Counted from the first letter of the stretch, positions 25,754-35,757 are shown. The stretch is 64,000 nt of DNA from Dyadobacter sp. 3J3 (GCF_009801115.1 NZ_VTOL01000004.1:124001-188000); one strand, 5' to 3'. Notes: a model not told the origin generated them from the letters alone. Numbers and translations: made by a program.

Positions 25754-26983
25754 ATGAAAACCGTTGAAGAAAATCCTTCAGAACATTACCAAACTCCTGT
25801 TGTAAGTGCTGAACAGGCTGTATTTCCAATTTTATTGGCTTTAAGTTTTTCCCACCTTTTAAATGATACCCTGCAATCGCTCATTCCATCCATTTATCCA
25901 ATGGTTAAGGATTCGTTTAAATTAAGCTTTTCCCAAATTGGATTAATCACCTTTACTTTTCAATTAAGTGCGTCCGTTTTTCAGCCGTTGGTAGGATTGT
26001 ATACGGATAAAAAACCGCAGCCCTTTGCTTTGGCAATCGGGATGTGTTTTACCATGCTTGGACTGGTTTCTTTATCGATGGCGCCAAGTTTTGAAATTAT
26101 TCTTCTTTCAGTAGGACTGATCGGGATTGGTTCGGCTGTATTTCACCCGGAAGCATCACGAATTGCTCGTATGGCGTCGGGAGGCAGGCATGGAATGGCT
26201 CAATCGCTTTTTCAGGTTGGGGGAAATGCAGGAAGTTCTTTGGGGCCATTATTGGCGGCTCTGATTATTTTACCTTATGGCCGTCACCAGATCATCTGGT
26301 TTTCTCTTGTGGCTTTGATTGCTATTATTATCTTATCGAAAGTGGGCGGCTGGTATAAGAAAAATATGCATTTGAACCGTAAAAAAGCTAGTACTTCAAA
26401 TGAACCATCGTTAAATCTTTCAAAAGGAAAAGTAGCGTTCTCAATAGGTGTTTTGTTGCTTCTGATTTTTTCAAAATACATTTACATGGCAAGTTTGACA
26501 AGCTACTACACTTTTTACCTGATCAATAAATTTGGTATTTCTGTACAAAGCTCTCAAATTCATTTGTTTATATTCTTATTTTCGGTAGCGGCGGGCACAT
26601 TTATAGGCGGCCCCGTTGGTGATAAAATCGGAAGAAAATATGTGATCTGGATTTCAATTCTGGGCGTTGCACCATTCGCTCTGTTGTTACCGTATTGCAA
26701 TCTTTTCTGGACAGGCGCACTAACCGTGATTATCGGTTTGGTACTCTCCTCAGCGTTTTCTGCAATTCTCGTGTATGCCCAGGAATTGATTCCCGGAAAA
26801 GTCGGAATGGTGGCAGGTTTATTCTTCGGATTTGCATTTGGAATCGCAGGAATCGGTTCGGCACTTTTAGGAAGATTAGCGGATAGTACCAGTATTGAAT
26901 ATGTGTTCTATGTCTGTTCTTTCTTGCCGCTGATTGGATTATTAACCGGATTTTTACCGAACCTTGAACGGAAAAAGGGTTAA
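25754..26983 (+). CDS. MFS transporter, Fsr (fosmidomycin resistance)-like
   Basis: A 409-residue, 12-segment major facilitator. LLALSFSHLLNDTLQSLIPSIYPMVKDSF opens the first helix in the way typical of the Fsr group, and EASRIARMASGGRHGMAQSLFQVGGNAGSSLGP is the matching helix 4-5 region. A conserved GGPVGDKIGRKY loop lies at the start of the second half. Members export fosmidomycin and related small acids; the substrate here is unknown. It shares an operon with the GntR regulator. Confidence 0.87.
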   Translation: MKTVEENPSEHYQTPVVSAEQAVFPILLALSFSHLLNDTLQSLIPSIYPMVKDSFKLSFSQIGLITFTFQLSASVFQPLVGLYTDKKPQPFALAIGMCFTMLGLVSLSMAPSFEIILLSVGLIGIGSAVFHPEASRIARMASGGRHGMAQSLFQVGGNAGSSLGPLLAALIILPYGRHQIIWFSLVALIAIIILSKVGGWYKKNMHLNRKKASTSNEPSLNLSKGKVAFSIGVLLLLIFSKYIYMASLTSYYTFYLINKFGISVQSSQIHLFIFLFSVAAGTFIGGPVGDKIGRKYVIWISILGVAPFALLLPYCNLFWTGALTVIIGLVLSSAFSAILVYAQELIPGKVGMVAGLFFGFAFGIAGIGSALLGRLADSTSIEYVFYVCSFLPLIGLLTGFLPNLERKKG

Positions 26984-27082
26984 ACGCAGAGTTAGGTGAG
27001 TTAAAGAAAGGAGTTTCACAGAGTTTTTCATTACTCTCTGCGAAACTCCTTTTTTTTACTCCTTTACCTCTGTGTTTAACCA
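26978..27082. terminator. Long inverted repeat, bidirectional terminator
   Basis: An inner hairpin (AAAGGAGTTTC at 27007 with GAAACTCCTTT at 27042) with T tracts sits inside a larger imperfect inverted repeat. Its ends, GGTTAAAC and GTTTAACC, contain the stop codons of both convergent genes. The CTCTGTGTTTAACC-type text resembles intergenic repeats common in many bacterial genomes. Confidence 0.8.
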
Positions 27083-27747
27083 TTTATTCTCAGGATCAAA
27101 TTTGGATCAGGGCAAATTTTCAAAAAGTACTCTCGATTTTCTGAGCTGCTGACACCCGGAAAATCTCCTTTATATGTCTCAATTTCACTAATAACCTGAA
27201 AATGAAGATGTGGAGGCCAGTCGCCGTTTACGGGGAAATTACCAATAGATCCGATTTTTTCTCCCGCTTTTACGGGTTTTCCTTCATACAAACGATCCAG
27301 TGATTTGAGGGAAAGATGACCGTATAAAGTGTAAAATTCGGTATTCACTAATTCGTGTTTTACAATAATAGTCGGGCCATAATCTCCCTTATTATTATTG
27401 AATGCGAAACTATGAATTGTTCCATTTAGTGGTGCATAAATTGGTTCTCCTGCTTCCGCCCAGATATCAACGCCCAAATGAATACTTCGTGGATTTTCCT
27501 GATTTGTAAAATGATCACGCTGCCTGTAAATCACCCGGTTTTCATCATAGCCGCCAATGCCAGTGTATTGATTTTTTGAAAGCATTACATCAAAAACATA
27601 GGCAGAAAAAACAGAAGTTTCCGTCAGATCCTGCGCAAGAAGATCTTTATTGGATTCTGAAAAGTCAAGTTTCCGAAACGGTTTTTGACTGGAAATAACT
27701 TTTTCAAAATGCGAATGCTCACGAAGTATTTCTGCTAATGGTTTCAT
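27076..27747 (-). CDS. M23-family metallopeptidase
   Basis: A LytM-type peptidase that cuts peptide cross-links in cell wall. The 223-residue protein has the zinc motif HLGVD at about residue 132, then PIYAPLNGTIHSFAFN and HLHFQV with the catalytic and third zinc histidines. No clear signal peptide is visible, which is unusual, so it may be cytoplasmic or use another route. The gene stands alone between two terminators. Confidence 0.85.
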   Translation of the reverse strand: MKPLAEILREHSHFEKVISSQKPFRKLDFSESNKDLLAQDLTETSVFSAYVFDVMLSKNQYTGIGGYDENRVIYRQRDHFTNQENPRSIHLGVDIWAEAGEPIYAPLNGTIHSFAFNNNKGDYGPTIIVKHELVNTEFYTLYGHLSLKSLDRLYEGKPVKAGEKIGSIGNFPVNGDWPPHLHFQVISEIETYKGDFPGVSSSENREYFLKICPDPNLILRING

Positions 27748-27768
27748 TTTATATCAAATTTGAAAAAA

Positions 27769-27815
27769 ACAAAGGCAGATCAAATCGCTTATTCGTGATT
27801 TAGATCTGCCCTTTT
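27769..27815 (-). terminator. Terminator after the large metalloprotease gene
   Basis: AAAGGCAGATC at 27771 pairs with GATCTGCCCTTTT ending near 27814. On the minus strand the stem is followed by a T run (plus-strand AAAAAAACAAA). Confidence 0.75.
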
Positions 27816-27827
27816 ATATTTGAATTT

Positions 27828-30398
27828 TTACTTAGGATCCAAGGCTATGTCAATTTTCTGCAAAACATCTTTCAAATGATATTTGCTCATTGTATCGGTT
27901 TCCAAAGGAATTGCTTTTTTGACATAAGCTTTGAGCGTTTCCAAATGTCCGCGTGCAACGGATGGCAGATCTGTTTTTTCAAGTTCAACTACACGTGAAT
28001 TTGAAGCATAAAGTGCTCCGGCAGGTATAGAAACCACCGTTGCCTTCCCAGGTTTTAACAAATCAATTAACTTTTCTACATGAATTTTTTGCAGGTTTCT
28101 TCGGTAAATATCAATTGCCTGACCGGTTTTTACCTCAGACCAAAGTCCTGTGTCAATGTCTGTAAAAAGATCATCGATGGTATAATATTTGGCTGATACG
28201 CCGGTTTCTATCAAGCGGACCGCTCTGTCACCTGCAAGCAGGGAATTAAGCGCATATTCCTGTAAAGATTTAATGGCTTCCACACCCGATTCAGGTTTTA
28301 TCTTTTTTAATACATTTTGGTCTAACAGCCAGGTTGGTGTTTTAAACAGTTGTGCATTAAGGAAAGTAATAGCCTCTTTCTGAGTGGATTTTGGAACGGT
28401 GGTAAATCCTTCTCCCTCCATGTCATAAGTAATAGGCGTATCATAAATTCCTCCAATATTTTTGATTACGTGTCCCAAATACCGGCGATACTGCGCTATA
28501 ACATTGGCATATAATTCATCCAGTTCTTTGTAGCTTTCACCATCTTCCTTGCTCCAGGAAATCAGATTTGGGACAATTCTTTTTAAATTTTTAATACCAT
28601 ATTCAGAAGCTTTCATTGCATTGTCGCTCAAATCTTCTGTTTGGTATCGCGGATCATATGGACTGTTTTCTGTTCCAAAATGTAAGTTTTGACTTTTATA
28701 AGCTTCTTTCGTCCAGGTATTCAAAATTGCCTTTTCTTCTTTTAAATTGGTATTGGGTAAATAACTATATCCCCACTTGATCGCCCATTTGTCATAGTCG
28801 CCAATTTTTGGAAAAAGATTTGTAATGCTGTCTTCTGGCTGCGCTACATAATTGAAACGTGCATAATCCATGATTGACGACGTGTGTCCATTTTTTTCCA
28901 GCCAGGCTTTGTCACGCAATTTTTCAACGGGTGTGGCAGAACTTGCGCCCATATTATGTCTCAAACCTAACGTATGCCCGATTTCATGTGACGAGACGAA
29001 GCGTACCAGCTGCGCCATTAGTTCGTCGTCGAAAGTTTTCTTACGCGCGGCAGGATCGACGGCTGCTGCCTGTATCATATACCAGTTGCGGAGCAAACGC
29101 ATCACATTATGATACCAGCCGATGTGGCTTTCAATGATTTCGCCACTTCTCGGATCGTGGACATTGGGTCCGTACGCATTTTGGATATCAGCGGCGAAAT
29201 ATCTTATTACCGAAAAACGGGCGTCTTCCAGGCTCATTGTCGTATCTTTTTCCGGCCAGTATTCTCCGCGGATAGCATTTTTCCAGCCAGCTTTTTCAAA
29301 AGCGACCTGCCAGTCGTCAACACCTGCCTTTAATGCTTTTCTCCATTTTTCAGGCGTCGCAGGATCGATATAGTAAATGATCGGTTTTTTAGGTTCAATC
29401 AATTCTCCATTTTTTTGTCGGGCTGCATCCTCTGCATTTTTCGGTTCCAAGCGCCAGCGAACGGCAAAAATTTCGTTGTCAGATTTCTGGGATTCTTCTT
29501 CGAAAACCGCATACTGATTGGCAAAAAAACCAATACGGTTATCAAAGATCCGTTTCCGCATGGGTGTTTTTGGTAGAAGAATCAGTGAAGTATTCAATTC
29601 AATGGTCACAACGCCGGCGTCATATCCCGACGGTAAATAAGAACCAACAGTTGGAGCGGGCGTCAAAGTAATGGCTGGCGGAACGACGGTAAAAGTTTTT
29701 ACCGTGCGAATTTCTGTGTTAATAGGATAAGCGTTCATTTTTTCAATGTATGACGCTTCCTTTTTAAATGAAGTCAGTTTATGAATCTGCTTTACAATCG
29801 GACTGAGCGAGAATATCTGATTATCAGCATTAAAAAAATCGGTTACATCAATAACCGAAGACTTTTCGTTGTCACCTTTTTTCAATGCTTTAATATCAAA
29901 AATACCAATAATCGGGTCTGAATTAGAATTTTTTACGGCCTGAAAAATAGGTTTAGTACTATCCGGACTTGCCATCACGACTGTCTCGGAGCGTAGTAGA
30001 ATATTATTATCCTGGCCTTTTTCCCAGCGGAGCATTTGTCTTTTTACTTCTTCCCCGCCAAAAATACCGCCGCCCGCTGCTGCTTTTGAATAGCGGGTTA
30101 CAGCCATAATATCTCTGTTCAATAAAGTATCCGGTATTTCAAAATACCATTTGTCAGACATTTTGTAAACCGAAATCATGCCTTTCTGACTTTTGGCAGA
30201 ATCATCGAAAAAATCTTTAAAATCTTTTGGATTTTTTTTCTTTTCGTCTTTTAACTTGTCTTTAACAGCATCAGCAACAGCGTCCACTGCTTTTTCGACT
30301 TTTTTATCGTCTTCTTTTTTGTCTTTTTTCTTTTGTGCCTGTGCAAAAGTGACGGTTAACGTTAAGCAAAGGAAAAGGAGGACTTTTGTGAATTTCAT
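27828..30398 (-). CDS. Large zinc-dependent metalloprotease (DUF5117/DUF4953 type)
   Basis: An 856-residue exported protein. It has a signal peptide (VLLFLCLTLTVTFAQAQ), a Lys-rich linker, a beta-rich N-terminal region (YFEIPDTLLNRDIMAVTRYS) and a metzincin-like site HEIGHTLGLRHNMGAS with the three zinc histidines. DYARFNYVAQPED is the expected downstream Met-turn-like segment. A helical C-terminal domain ends the protein. This architecture is known in Bacteroidota as a secreted or periplasmic zinc metalloprotease. Substrates are unknown. A minus-strand promoter candidate lies at 30432-30463. Confidence 0.9.
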   Translation of the reverse strand: MKFTKVLLFLCLTLTVTFAQAQKKKDKKEDDKKVEKAVDAVADAVKDKLKDEKKKNPKDFKDFFDDSAKSQKGMISVYKMSDKWYFEIPDTLLNRDIMAVTRYSKAAAGGGIFGGEEVKRQMLRWEKGQDNNILLRSETVVMASPDSTKPIFQAVKNSNSDPIIGIFDIKALKKGDNEKSSVIDVTDFFNADNQIFSLSPIVKQIHKLTSFKKEASYIEKMNAYPINTEIRTVKTFTVVPPAITLTPAPTVGSYLPSGYDAGVVTIELNTSLILLPKTPMRKRIFDNRIGFFANQYAVFEEESQKSDNEIFAVRWRLEPKNAEDAARQKNGELIEPKKPIIYYIDPATPEKWRKALKAGVDDWQVAFEKAGWKNAIRGEYWPEKDTTMSLEDARFSVIRYFAADIQNAYGPNVHDPRSGEIIESHIGWYHNVMRLLRNWYMIQAAAVDPAARKKTFDDELMAQLVRFVSSHEIGHTLGLRHNMGASSATPVEKLRDKAWLEKNGHTSSIMDYARFNYVAQPEDSITNLFPKIGDYDKWAIKWGYSYLPNTNLKEEKAILNTWTKEAYKSQNLHFGTENSPYDPRYQTEDLSDNAMKASEYGIKNLKRIVPNLISWSKEDGESYKELDELYANVIAQYRRYLGHVIKNIGGIYDTPITYDMEGEGFTTVPKSTQKEAITFLNAQLFKTPTWLLDQNVLKKIKPESGVEAIKSLQEYALNSLLAGDRAVRLIETGVSAKYYTIDDLFTDIDTGLWSEVKTGQAIDIYRRNLQKIHVEKLIDLLKPGKATVVSIPAGALYASNSRVVELEKTDLPSVARGHLETLKAYVKKAIPLETDTMSKYHLKDVLQKIDIALDPK

Positions 30399-30431
30399 GT
30401 AGTTTGAGAAAGTATTTTAGGATTGATCTGA

Positions 30432-30463
30432 CAAAAATAGGAATTTGATTGGTATGGCAACAA
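30432..30463 (-). promoter_or_regulatory. Possible promoter of the metalloprotease gene
   Basis: The minus strand has TATTTTTG (plus 30432-30439), an exact TAnnTTTG match. TTG triplets sit 18 and 21 bp upstream. Confidence 0.4.
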
Positions 30464-30536
30464 TAGATTCTTTCTGGCAAAATTATTTGCCGGAAAGAGA
30501 TCCAAGAGCACTGGTATATATTTGAGATGTATAGAA

Positions 30537-31472
30537 TTATAAGTTCAATAATTTTGCCAGAACACCTTCTTTCAATGCGTGACTTGAAACTTGTATCTGC
30601 GGAATCTTATGATTTTTCAAAACATAATCAACAAGGCAAACTGCCACAACAATCATATCCACACGTAAGGCGATCATGCCTGGAATTGCCATTCTTTCGT
30701 CATGGCTTCCTGAAAGAATCAATGCATAAGCGCGGTAAAATTCTTCGAGAGATAATGGGAAATCTGTCTGATTTTTTGGCGGCCATTCGCCTGTCCGAAA
30801 CTGATAATCCATATCGATTAGTGTGTCAAAAGTCCCGGAAGAACCGACAAGTTTGATAGGCGCATATTGATGAACTGCGTTGGCGAGCGGAATCAGGTTT
30901 TCATCAAAATAATTATATAAACGTTTTTTGTCGCTATCGGAAATAGGATCATTTTTCATGAATTTTTCCATCAAACGCTGACCGCCGATTTCAAAACTTT
31001 GTTTCCAAAAGATCTGCTTTTCATTACAAATAATAAACTCCACGCTTCCGCCGCCGATGTCCATGATCATCGAAGGTTCTTTGCCCAATTTTACACCAGT
31101 CCGTACACCGTTGTAAATATATTCTGCTTCCTGGTTACCATCAATTACGGTAATGATTATACCGGTTTCTTTCAAAATAATTTCACAAAATTCACCCTGA
31201 TTGTCGGCATTTCGGATTGCGCTTGTGCCAAACGCAAAAGTGTTTTCCTTTGAAACTTCAAAAATATCAAGCTGTTCACGGAAAGTCCGCAGCACTTTCA
31301 GCGCACGTTCCGTTGCTTCGTCTGTGATGCGTTTTTTGTTGATTCCCCCCAAACCAATCTGAGTTGGCTGGCTTTTATGGAAAAGCGTAGTGATATTTTC
31401 ACCATTTTTTTCAACAATCAGGAGATGAAATGTATTCGTTCCTAAATCAATAATACCCAATCGGGAGCTCAT
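30537..31472 (-). CDS. Ppx/GppA-family phosphatase
   Basis: An exopolyphosphatase or guanosine pentaphosphate phosphatase-type enzyme of the actin-like ATPase fold. The 311-residue protein is the short single-domain form. It shows GIIDLGTNTFHLL (phosphate 1), FGTSAIRNADN, the MIMDIGGGSVEF phosphate 2 loop and a KLVGSSGTFDTL motif. It would act in polyphosphate or alarmone turnover. It is divergent from rpsU. Confidence 0.92.
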   Translation of the reverse strand: MSSRLGIIDLGTNTFHLLIVEKNGENITTLFHKSQPTQIGLGGINKKRITDEATERALKVLRTFREQLDIFEVSKENTFAFGTSAIRNADNQGEFCEIILKETGIIITVIDGNQEAEYIYNGVRTGVKLGKEPSMIMDIGGGSVEFIICNEKQIFWKQSFEIGGQRLMEKFMKNDPISDSDKKRLYNYFDENLIPLANAVHQYAPIKLVGSSGTFDTLIDMDYQFRTGEWPPKNQTDFPLSLEEFYRAYALILSGSHDERMAIPGMIALRVDMIVVAVCLVDYVLKNHKIPQIQVSSHALKEGVLAKLLNL

Positions 31473-31629
31473 AGGCGATGGTTAATGGGTTAATCCCTTC
31501 ATTATAATGGGCAAGTTGCAAAAAATCCCTAATTTTTAATGAGTTATTTCTTGATTTTCTGTTTAATAAGTCTTTTCTTTGCAGTCCAATTTCAGAAAAC
31601 CAGTTCAAAGAACATTATATCTTATAAGC

Positions 31630-31824
31630 ATGCTGATTATTAACATTAAGGACAACGAATCGATCGATCGCGCTTTGAAGCGTTACAAAAAGAAATTTGA
31701 AAGAACTGGCACAATGCGTCAGCTTCGTTCTCGTACCGCATTCGAAAAACCATCTGTAAAGCGTCGTTTCGAAGTTTTGCGTGCGGTATACAAAGAAAAA
31801 ACTTACGGTCACCTGGAAGACTAG
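31630..31824 (+). CDS. rpsU: 30S ribosomal protein S21
   Basis: A 64-residue basic protein of the small subunit near the mRNA exit site. The sequence MLIINIKDNESIDRALKRYK through FEKPSVKRRFEVLRAVYK is the S21 fold with a basic helix pair. The ATG at 31630 is the only suitable start; an upstream in-frame extension has no ATG. Bacteroidota use a divergent anti-Shine-Dalgarno context in which S21 blocks the 16S rRNA tail. That is known biology, not something visible here. Confidence 0.96.
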   Translation: MLIINIKDNESIDRALKRYKKKFERTGTMRQLRSRTAFEKPSVKRRFEVLRAVYKEKTYGHLED

Positions 31825-31891
31825 TTCTTTTGAATTGTTTTTCTGTTGAAAAGTAGGATGGGAAAATTATATCCCATGCAATAACATTAAG

Positions 31892-31926
31892 GAAAAGGGT
31901 TGTCTTGTATTAGACATCCCTTTTTT
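31892..31926 (+). terminator. Terminator after rpsU
   Basis: AAGGGTTGTCT pairs with AGACATCCCTT with one mismatch around a 6-nt loop, followed by TTTTTT. It ends just before the xerC/D start codon. Confidence 0.75.
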
Positions 31927-31939
31927 GTACGTTAGGGCC

Positions 31940-32812
31940 ATGATAGAGCCCTTTTTGGAATTTTTAGCATTTGAAAAACGATCCAGCGCACACACGGTAA
32001 CTTCCTACCGGACTGACCTGGATCAGTTTAGAAAATATTTGCTGTTCCAATATGAGGTGGACAAACCGGAAACGGCTACTTCGGTAATGCTCCGGTCGTG
32101 GATTGTCAGTTTGATGGAAGAAGGATTAAATCCAAGTTCTGTCAACAGGAAAATGGCATCGCTCAGATCTTACTACGGATTCTTACGCCGTCGTAAACAT
32201 ATACTCAAAGATCCTTCATCCATTTTATCTTCCATGAAAACGCGGCGGAAACTCCCGGCGTTTGTTGAAGAAAAAGCCATGGAATCACTTTTTGATTCAG
32301 AAGGATTTACGGATGATTTTATCGGTCACCGGGATCGGGTGATCATGGAATTGTTATACGGAACAGGTATGCGACTTTCGGAGCTGATCGACCTTGAAAT
32401 TAATAATCTTGAACTTGAAGCCAGAATTATTCGCGTGACTGGTAAAAGAGGAAAGGAGCGGTTAATTCCGATTTCAAGTTTGCTTGTTCAGTTTTTGAAA
32501 GAGTATCTGATGCTGCGGGCTCCGGAAGAGGGCATAAGAGCTTTAATTCTTACAGATTCCGGCAAAGCAGCGTATCCGGTTTTTATTCAGCGAACCGTTA
32601 AAAAATACCTTTCAGAAGTTACTACTTTGTCGCAAAAAAGTCCGCACGTTTTACGCCATACTTATGCAACGCATTTGTTGAATCGCGGCGCGGATCTGAA
32701 TGCAATTAAGGAGTTGCTGGGTCACTCAAATCTTGCCGCGACTCAGATTTATACACATAATTCAATAGAAAAACTTAAAAAAACGCATCAGCAAGCCCAT
32801 CCAAAGGCCTGA
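31940..32812 (+). CDS. Tyrosine recombinase XerC/XerD
   Basis: A site-specific recombinase that resolves chromosome dimers at dif with FtsK. The 290-residue protein has the N-terminal core-binding domain (FLEFLAFEKRSSAHTVTSYRTDL). The catalytic domain has Arg in GTGMRLSEL, Lys in VTGKRGKERL, HVLRHTYATHLL (His and Arg), GHSNLAATQIYTH (His) and Tyr in QIYTH. The ATG at 31940 is preferred because TTG at 31925 lies in the terminator. Chromosomal context beside rpsU is typical of a housekeeping Xer rather than an element integrase. Confidence 0.93.
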   Translation: MIEPFLEFLAFEKRSSAHTVTSYRTDLDQFRKYLLFQYEVDKPETATSVMLRSWIVSLMEEGLNPSSVNRKMASLRSYYGFLRRRKHILKDPSSILSSMKTRRKLPAFVEEKAMESLFDSEGFTDDFIGHRDRVIMELLYGTGMRLSELIDLEINNLELEARIIRVTGKRGKERLIPISSLLVQFLKEYLMLRAPEEGIRALILTDSGKAAYPVFIQRTVKKYLSEVTTLSQKSPHVLRHTYATHLLNRGADLNAIKELLGHSNLAATQIYTHNSIEKLKKTHQQAHPKA

Positions 32813-32878
32813 TCCCGATTTTTTAAGGTATATTTGTTTTGCATTGCCAGTCTCAAAATAAAATTTTGTCACGCCATT

Positions 32879-35464
32879 ATGAATAACAATTTCCAGGACG
32901 CAGTTGTTACTAAGTACAATATTTTCAATAGCCTTTTTCTAAGTTTGCCTTACAGGGGAATTTTTCAGACAGGCTCTTTACTTCCTTTGCTGACACAACA
33001 TAGTGAGGTGGGTTTTCAGGAAGGGAAATCTCCAAAGCAAATCATTGAGCTTTTCTTTGAGGAGTTACTGGTAACTGCCACACCGAAAGAACGGACAGAT
33101 CTTCTGTTTGCTTTTATTCAATACATTGAAAGACAGGTTGTTTTGTTTGATTCGGTTGAAGATGCAGCTTTTGACCAGACACATGAATTAAACGGAAAAG
33201 GATCAATCACGTATCTGACGGACCGTCTGGATAATGAGTCTTTAAAACAAAAACTATTAGATAAACTTGAAGATTTCAGTGTACGTATTGTGCTGACTGC
33301 CCATCCGACACAGTTTTATTCGGGCAAAGTTTTGGGAATTATCAATGATCTTGAAGATTCCATCAAGGTTAATGATTTTACCGAAGTGAACCAGTTGCTT
33401 CTCCAGCTTGGAAAAACAGCTTTCATTAATCATGAAAAACCAACTCCTTTTGATGAGGCGGTGAGTTTATGCTGGTTTTTGGAAAACGTATATTATGATG
33501 CTATTCCTGCGATTCTGATCAAACTGATTGACGGTCTGGGCATGAGTGTACACGACTGGCCATATCCAAATGTTTTCCGTCTGGGCTTCTGGCCGGGTGG
33601 CGACCGTGATGGCAATCCGTTTGTAAGTGCAGATACGACTTTGCAGGTAGCGGCGCGTTTGCGCGAAACGCTTCTCAGAGGATATTATCGTGACATTCGT
33701 AACCTGAAACGCCGGTTGACTTTTAAAGGTGTTGAAGATGCTATTGCGCTTGCAGAACGTAAAATGAACAGTACGATCTTCGGGCCGTTTGAAGAAGGAT
33801 ATAAAAATGCCCAGGAATTAATTGATGAACTTTTGCTGGCGCGTGTGGTGCTCGTTGGAAAACATCAGGGACTTTTTGTGGAGCTTCTGGATAACTTTAT
33901 CCTGAAACTTAATCTTTTTGGATTCTTTTTTGCAAGTCTTGATGTACGTCAGGATAGCCGGAAACATGGAAAGGCCTGGGAGGATATTTTGAAAAGACTT
34001 GAAAAGAAAATTCCTTTACTGAAATATAGTGACTACGAGGATTGGGATGAAAGCAAAAAAATTGACTTGTTGCTTTCTCTAAATATTCCTTTACGTGTTG
34101 AAGATTACGAAGATGAGCTTACGAAAGATATTCTGGGTTCAATCAGCGCGATCAAAACCATTCAGGGACTTAATGGGGAGCAAGGTGCACACCGTTATGT
34201 GATCAGTAATAACACTTCGGCGCTTAATGTGATGCAAGTCGTTGCTTTGGCGAAAAACCTGATTGCTGACGAAAACGGATATTTGGCGCTTGATGTAGTT
34301 CCACTGTTTGAAACGGTGGATGACTTGGCGAATGCACCGGAAATTATGCGTACGCTTTATACCAATGAATATTATAAAAACCATTTGTTGAAACGTGATC
34401 AGCACCAGACGATCATGGTTGGATTCTCGGACGGAACAAAAGATGGTGGGTACTTAAGAGCCAACTGGTCTATTTATCGTGCCAAAGAAGAATTGACAAA
34501 AGTATCCCGTGAGTATGGAATTAAGGTTACATTCTTCGACGGTCGTGGAGGTCCTCCGGCGCGTGGCGGTGGAAATAACCATAATTTCTATTCTTCATTA
34601 GGAAAAGATATTGAAGATAAAGAAATACAATTGACAGTACAGGGGCAAACGATCAGTTCAAATTATGGAACCGTTACTACTGCCATGTACAATCTGGAAA
34701 GACTTTTCACCGCCGGGCTGGAAAATCACCTTTTCCGCGGCGATAGAAAAGAAGAAGAATTGAACGCTGAGGATAAGGAATTATTAGAAGAAATGGCGGC
34801 GGCTGCCTATACTTCTTACCTTGATCTGAAAAATCATCCGATGTTCGTGAAATATCTGGATAAGAAAACTCCGTTACGTTTCTACGGTCAGACTAATATC
34901 GGTAGTCGCCCTACCAAACGCGGAAATGATGACGAAGGCTTAAAATTCGAAGATTTACGTGCTATTCCATTCGTGGGATCATGGGCGCAAATGAAGCAGA
35001 ACGTACCGGGTTTCTACGGATTCGGAACGGCTATTCAGGAACTTTCAAAAGATGGTAAAAAAGAAGCGATTAAAGATCTTTATAAGAAATCTTTATTCTT
35101 CCGGACTTTGATTGAAAACTCGATGCAATCGTTATCCAAAGCGTTTTTCCCAGCTACCAAATATCTTCGTGATGAAGAAGGATATACAGAATTCTGGGAT
35201 AAAATGTATGCTGAATTCAAACTGACGCTGGATACATTGCTTGATGTTTCGGAGCAAAAGGAATTGCTTGACAGCAATAATGTGACAAAGGTTTCTATCA
35301 AAGTGCGTGAACGCATCGTTTTACCTTTGATCACGATACAGCAATATGCACTTCAAATGCTGGCAGAAGATCCAAAAACTTTGCCGGTAGATGTGGAAAC
35401 TTATAATCAGTTGATCATGCGCGCCATGTTTGGAATTATTAATGCGGCAAGAAATTCTGCATAA
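32879..35464 (+). CDS. ppc: Phosphoenolpyruvate carboxylase
   Basis: Carboxylates PEP to oxaloacetate to refill the TCA cycle. The 861-residue protein starts best at ATG 32879. Catalytic signatures are VLTAHPTQFYSGK (His), GFWPGGDRDGNPFV, FASLDVRQDSRKH, MVGFSDGTKDGGY, FFDGRGGPPARGGG and FYGQTNIGSRPTKR. The glycine-rich loop reads GRGGPPARGGG, the divergent form, where E. coli has GRGGTIGRGGA. The C-terminus ends in RNSA rather than the classical NTG. Terminator at 35500. Confidence 0.95.
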   Translation: MNNNFQDAVVTKYNIFNSLFLSLPYRGIFQTGSLLPLLTQHSEVGFQEGKSPKQIIELFFEELLVTATPKERTDLLFAFIQYIERQVVLFDSVEDAAFDQTHELNGKGSITYLTDRLDNESLKQKLLDKLEDFSVRIVLTAHPTQFYSGKVLGIINDLEDSIKVNDFTEVNQLLLQLGKTAFINHEKPTPFDEAVSLCWFLENVYYDAIPAILIKLIDGLGMSVHDWPYPNVFRLGFWPGGDRDGNPFVSADTTLQVAARLRETLLRGYYRDIRNLKRRLTFKGVEDAIALAERKMNSTIFGPFEEGYKNAQELIDELLLARVVLVGKHQGLFVELLDNFILKLNLFGFFFASLDVRQDSRKHGKAWEDILKRLEKKIPLLKYSDYEDWDESKKIDLLLSLNIPLRVEDYEDELTKDILGSISAIKTIQGLNGEQGAHRYVISNNTSALNVMQVVALAKNLIADENGYLALDVVPLFETVDDLANAPEIMRTLYTNEYYKNHLLKRDQHQTIMVGFSDGTKDGGYLRANWSIYRAKEELTKVSREYGIKVTFFDGRGGPPARGGGNNHNFYSSLGKDIEDKEIQLTVQGQTISSNYGTVTTAMYNLERLFTAGLENHLFRGDRKEEELNAEDKELLEEMAAAAYTSYLDLKNHPMFVKYLDKKTPLRFYGQTNIGSRPTKRGNDDEGLKFEDLRAIPFVGSWAQMKQNVPGFYGFGTAIQELSKDGKKEAIKDLYKKSLFFRTLIENSMQSLSKAFFPATKYLRDEEGYTEFWDKMYAEFKLTLDTLLDVSEQKELLDSNNVTKVSIKVRERIVLPLITIQQYALQMLAEDPKTLPVDVETYNQLIMRAMFGIINAARNSA

Positions 35465-35499
35465 TCTGATTCTGGTTTATCAATTCTGATACCGTTTAG

Positions 35500-35537
35500 T
35501 AAGCCTGACAATTTAATTTGTCAGGCTTATTTTTTTG
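35500..35537 (+). terminator. Terminator after ppc
   Basis: TAAGCCTGACAATT pairs with its complement (AATTTGTCAGGCTTA) and is followed by TTTTTTTG. Confidence 0.9.
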
Positions 35538-35757
35538 TGACTATATTAAAAAGGTAACGTATGGGATTTACATAGAATATTCTGAAACTATTGCGAGTAT
35601 GGTGTGAAAAATGAGAAAATCCTAATCAAATGAGTAGTAAAAGGATTAATTGTTTAAATTTTTTTCAATATTTACAGTATAATTATTAGTAGACCAATAG
35701 TTTGGTAATTACTATGGCATTTTAATAATTCCTATTGAACATCTTAATGATTTTATA

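Noticed and set aside
30470..30500. Imperfect hairpin (CTTTCTGGCAAA with TTTGCCGGAAAG) after the Ppx/GppA gene
   Set aside because: A real inverted repeat with one G-T pair, but no T tract is present on either strand, so a terminator call is not justified.
31579..31629. Longer rpsU start
   Set aside because: The added 17 residues are not found in S21; ATG 31630 gives the standard 64-residue protein.
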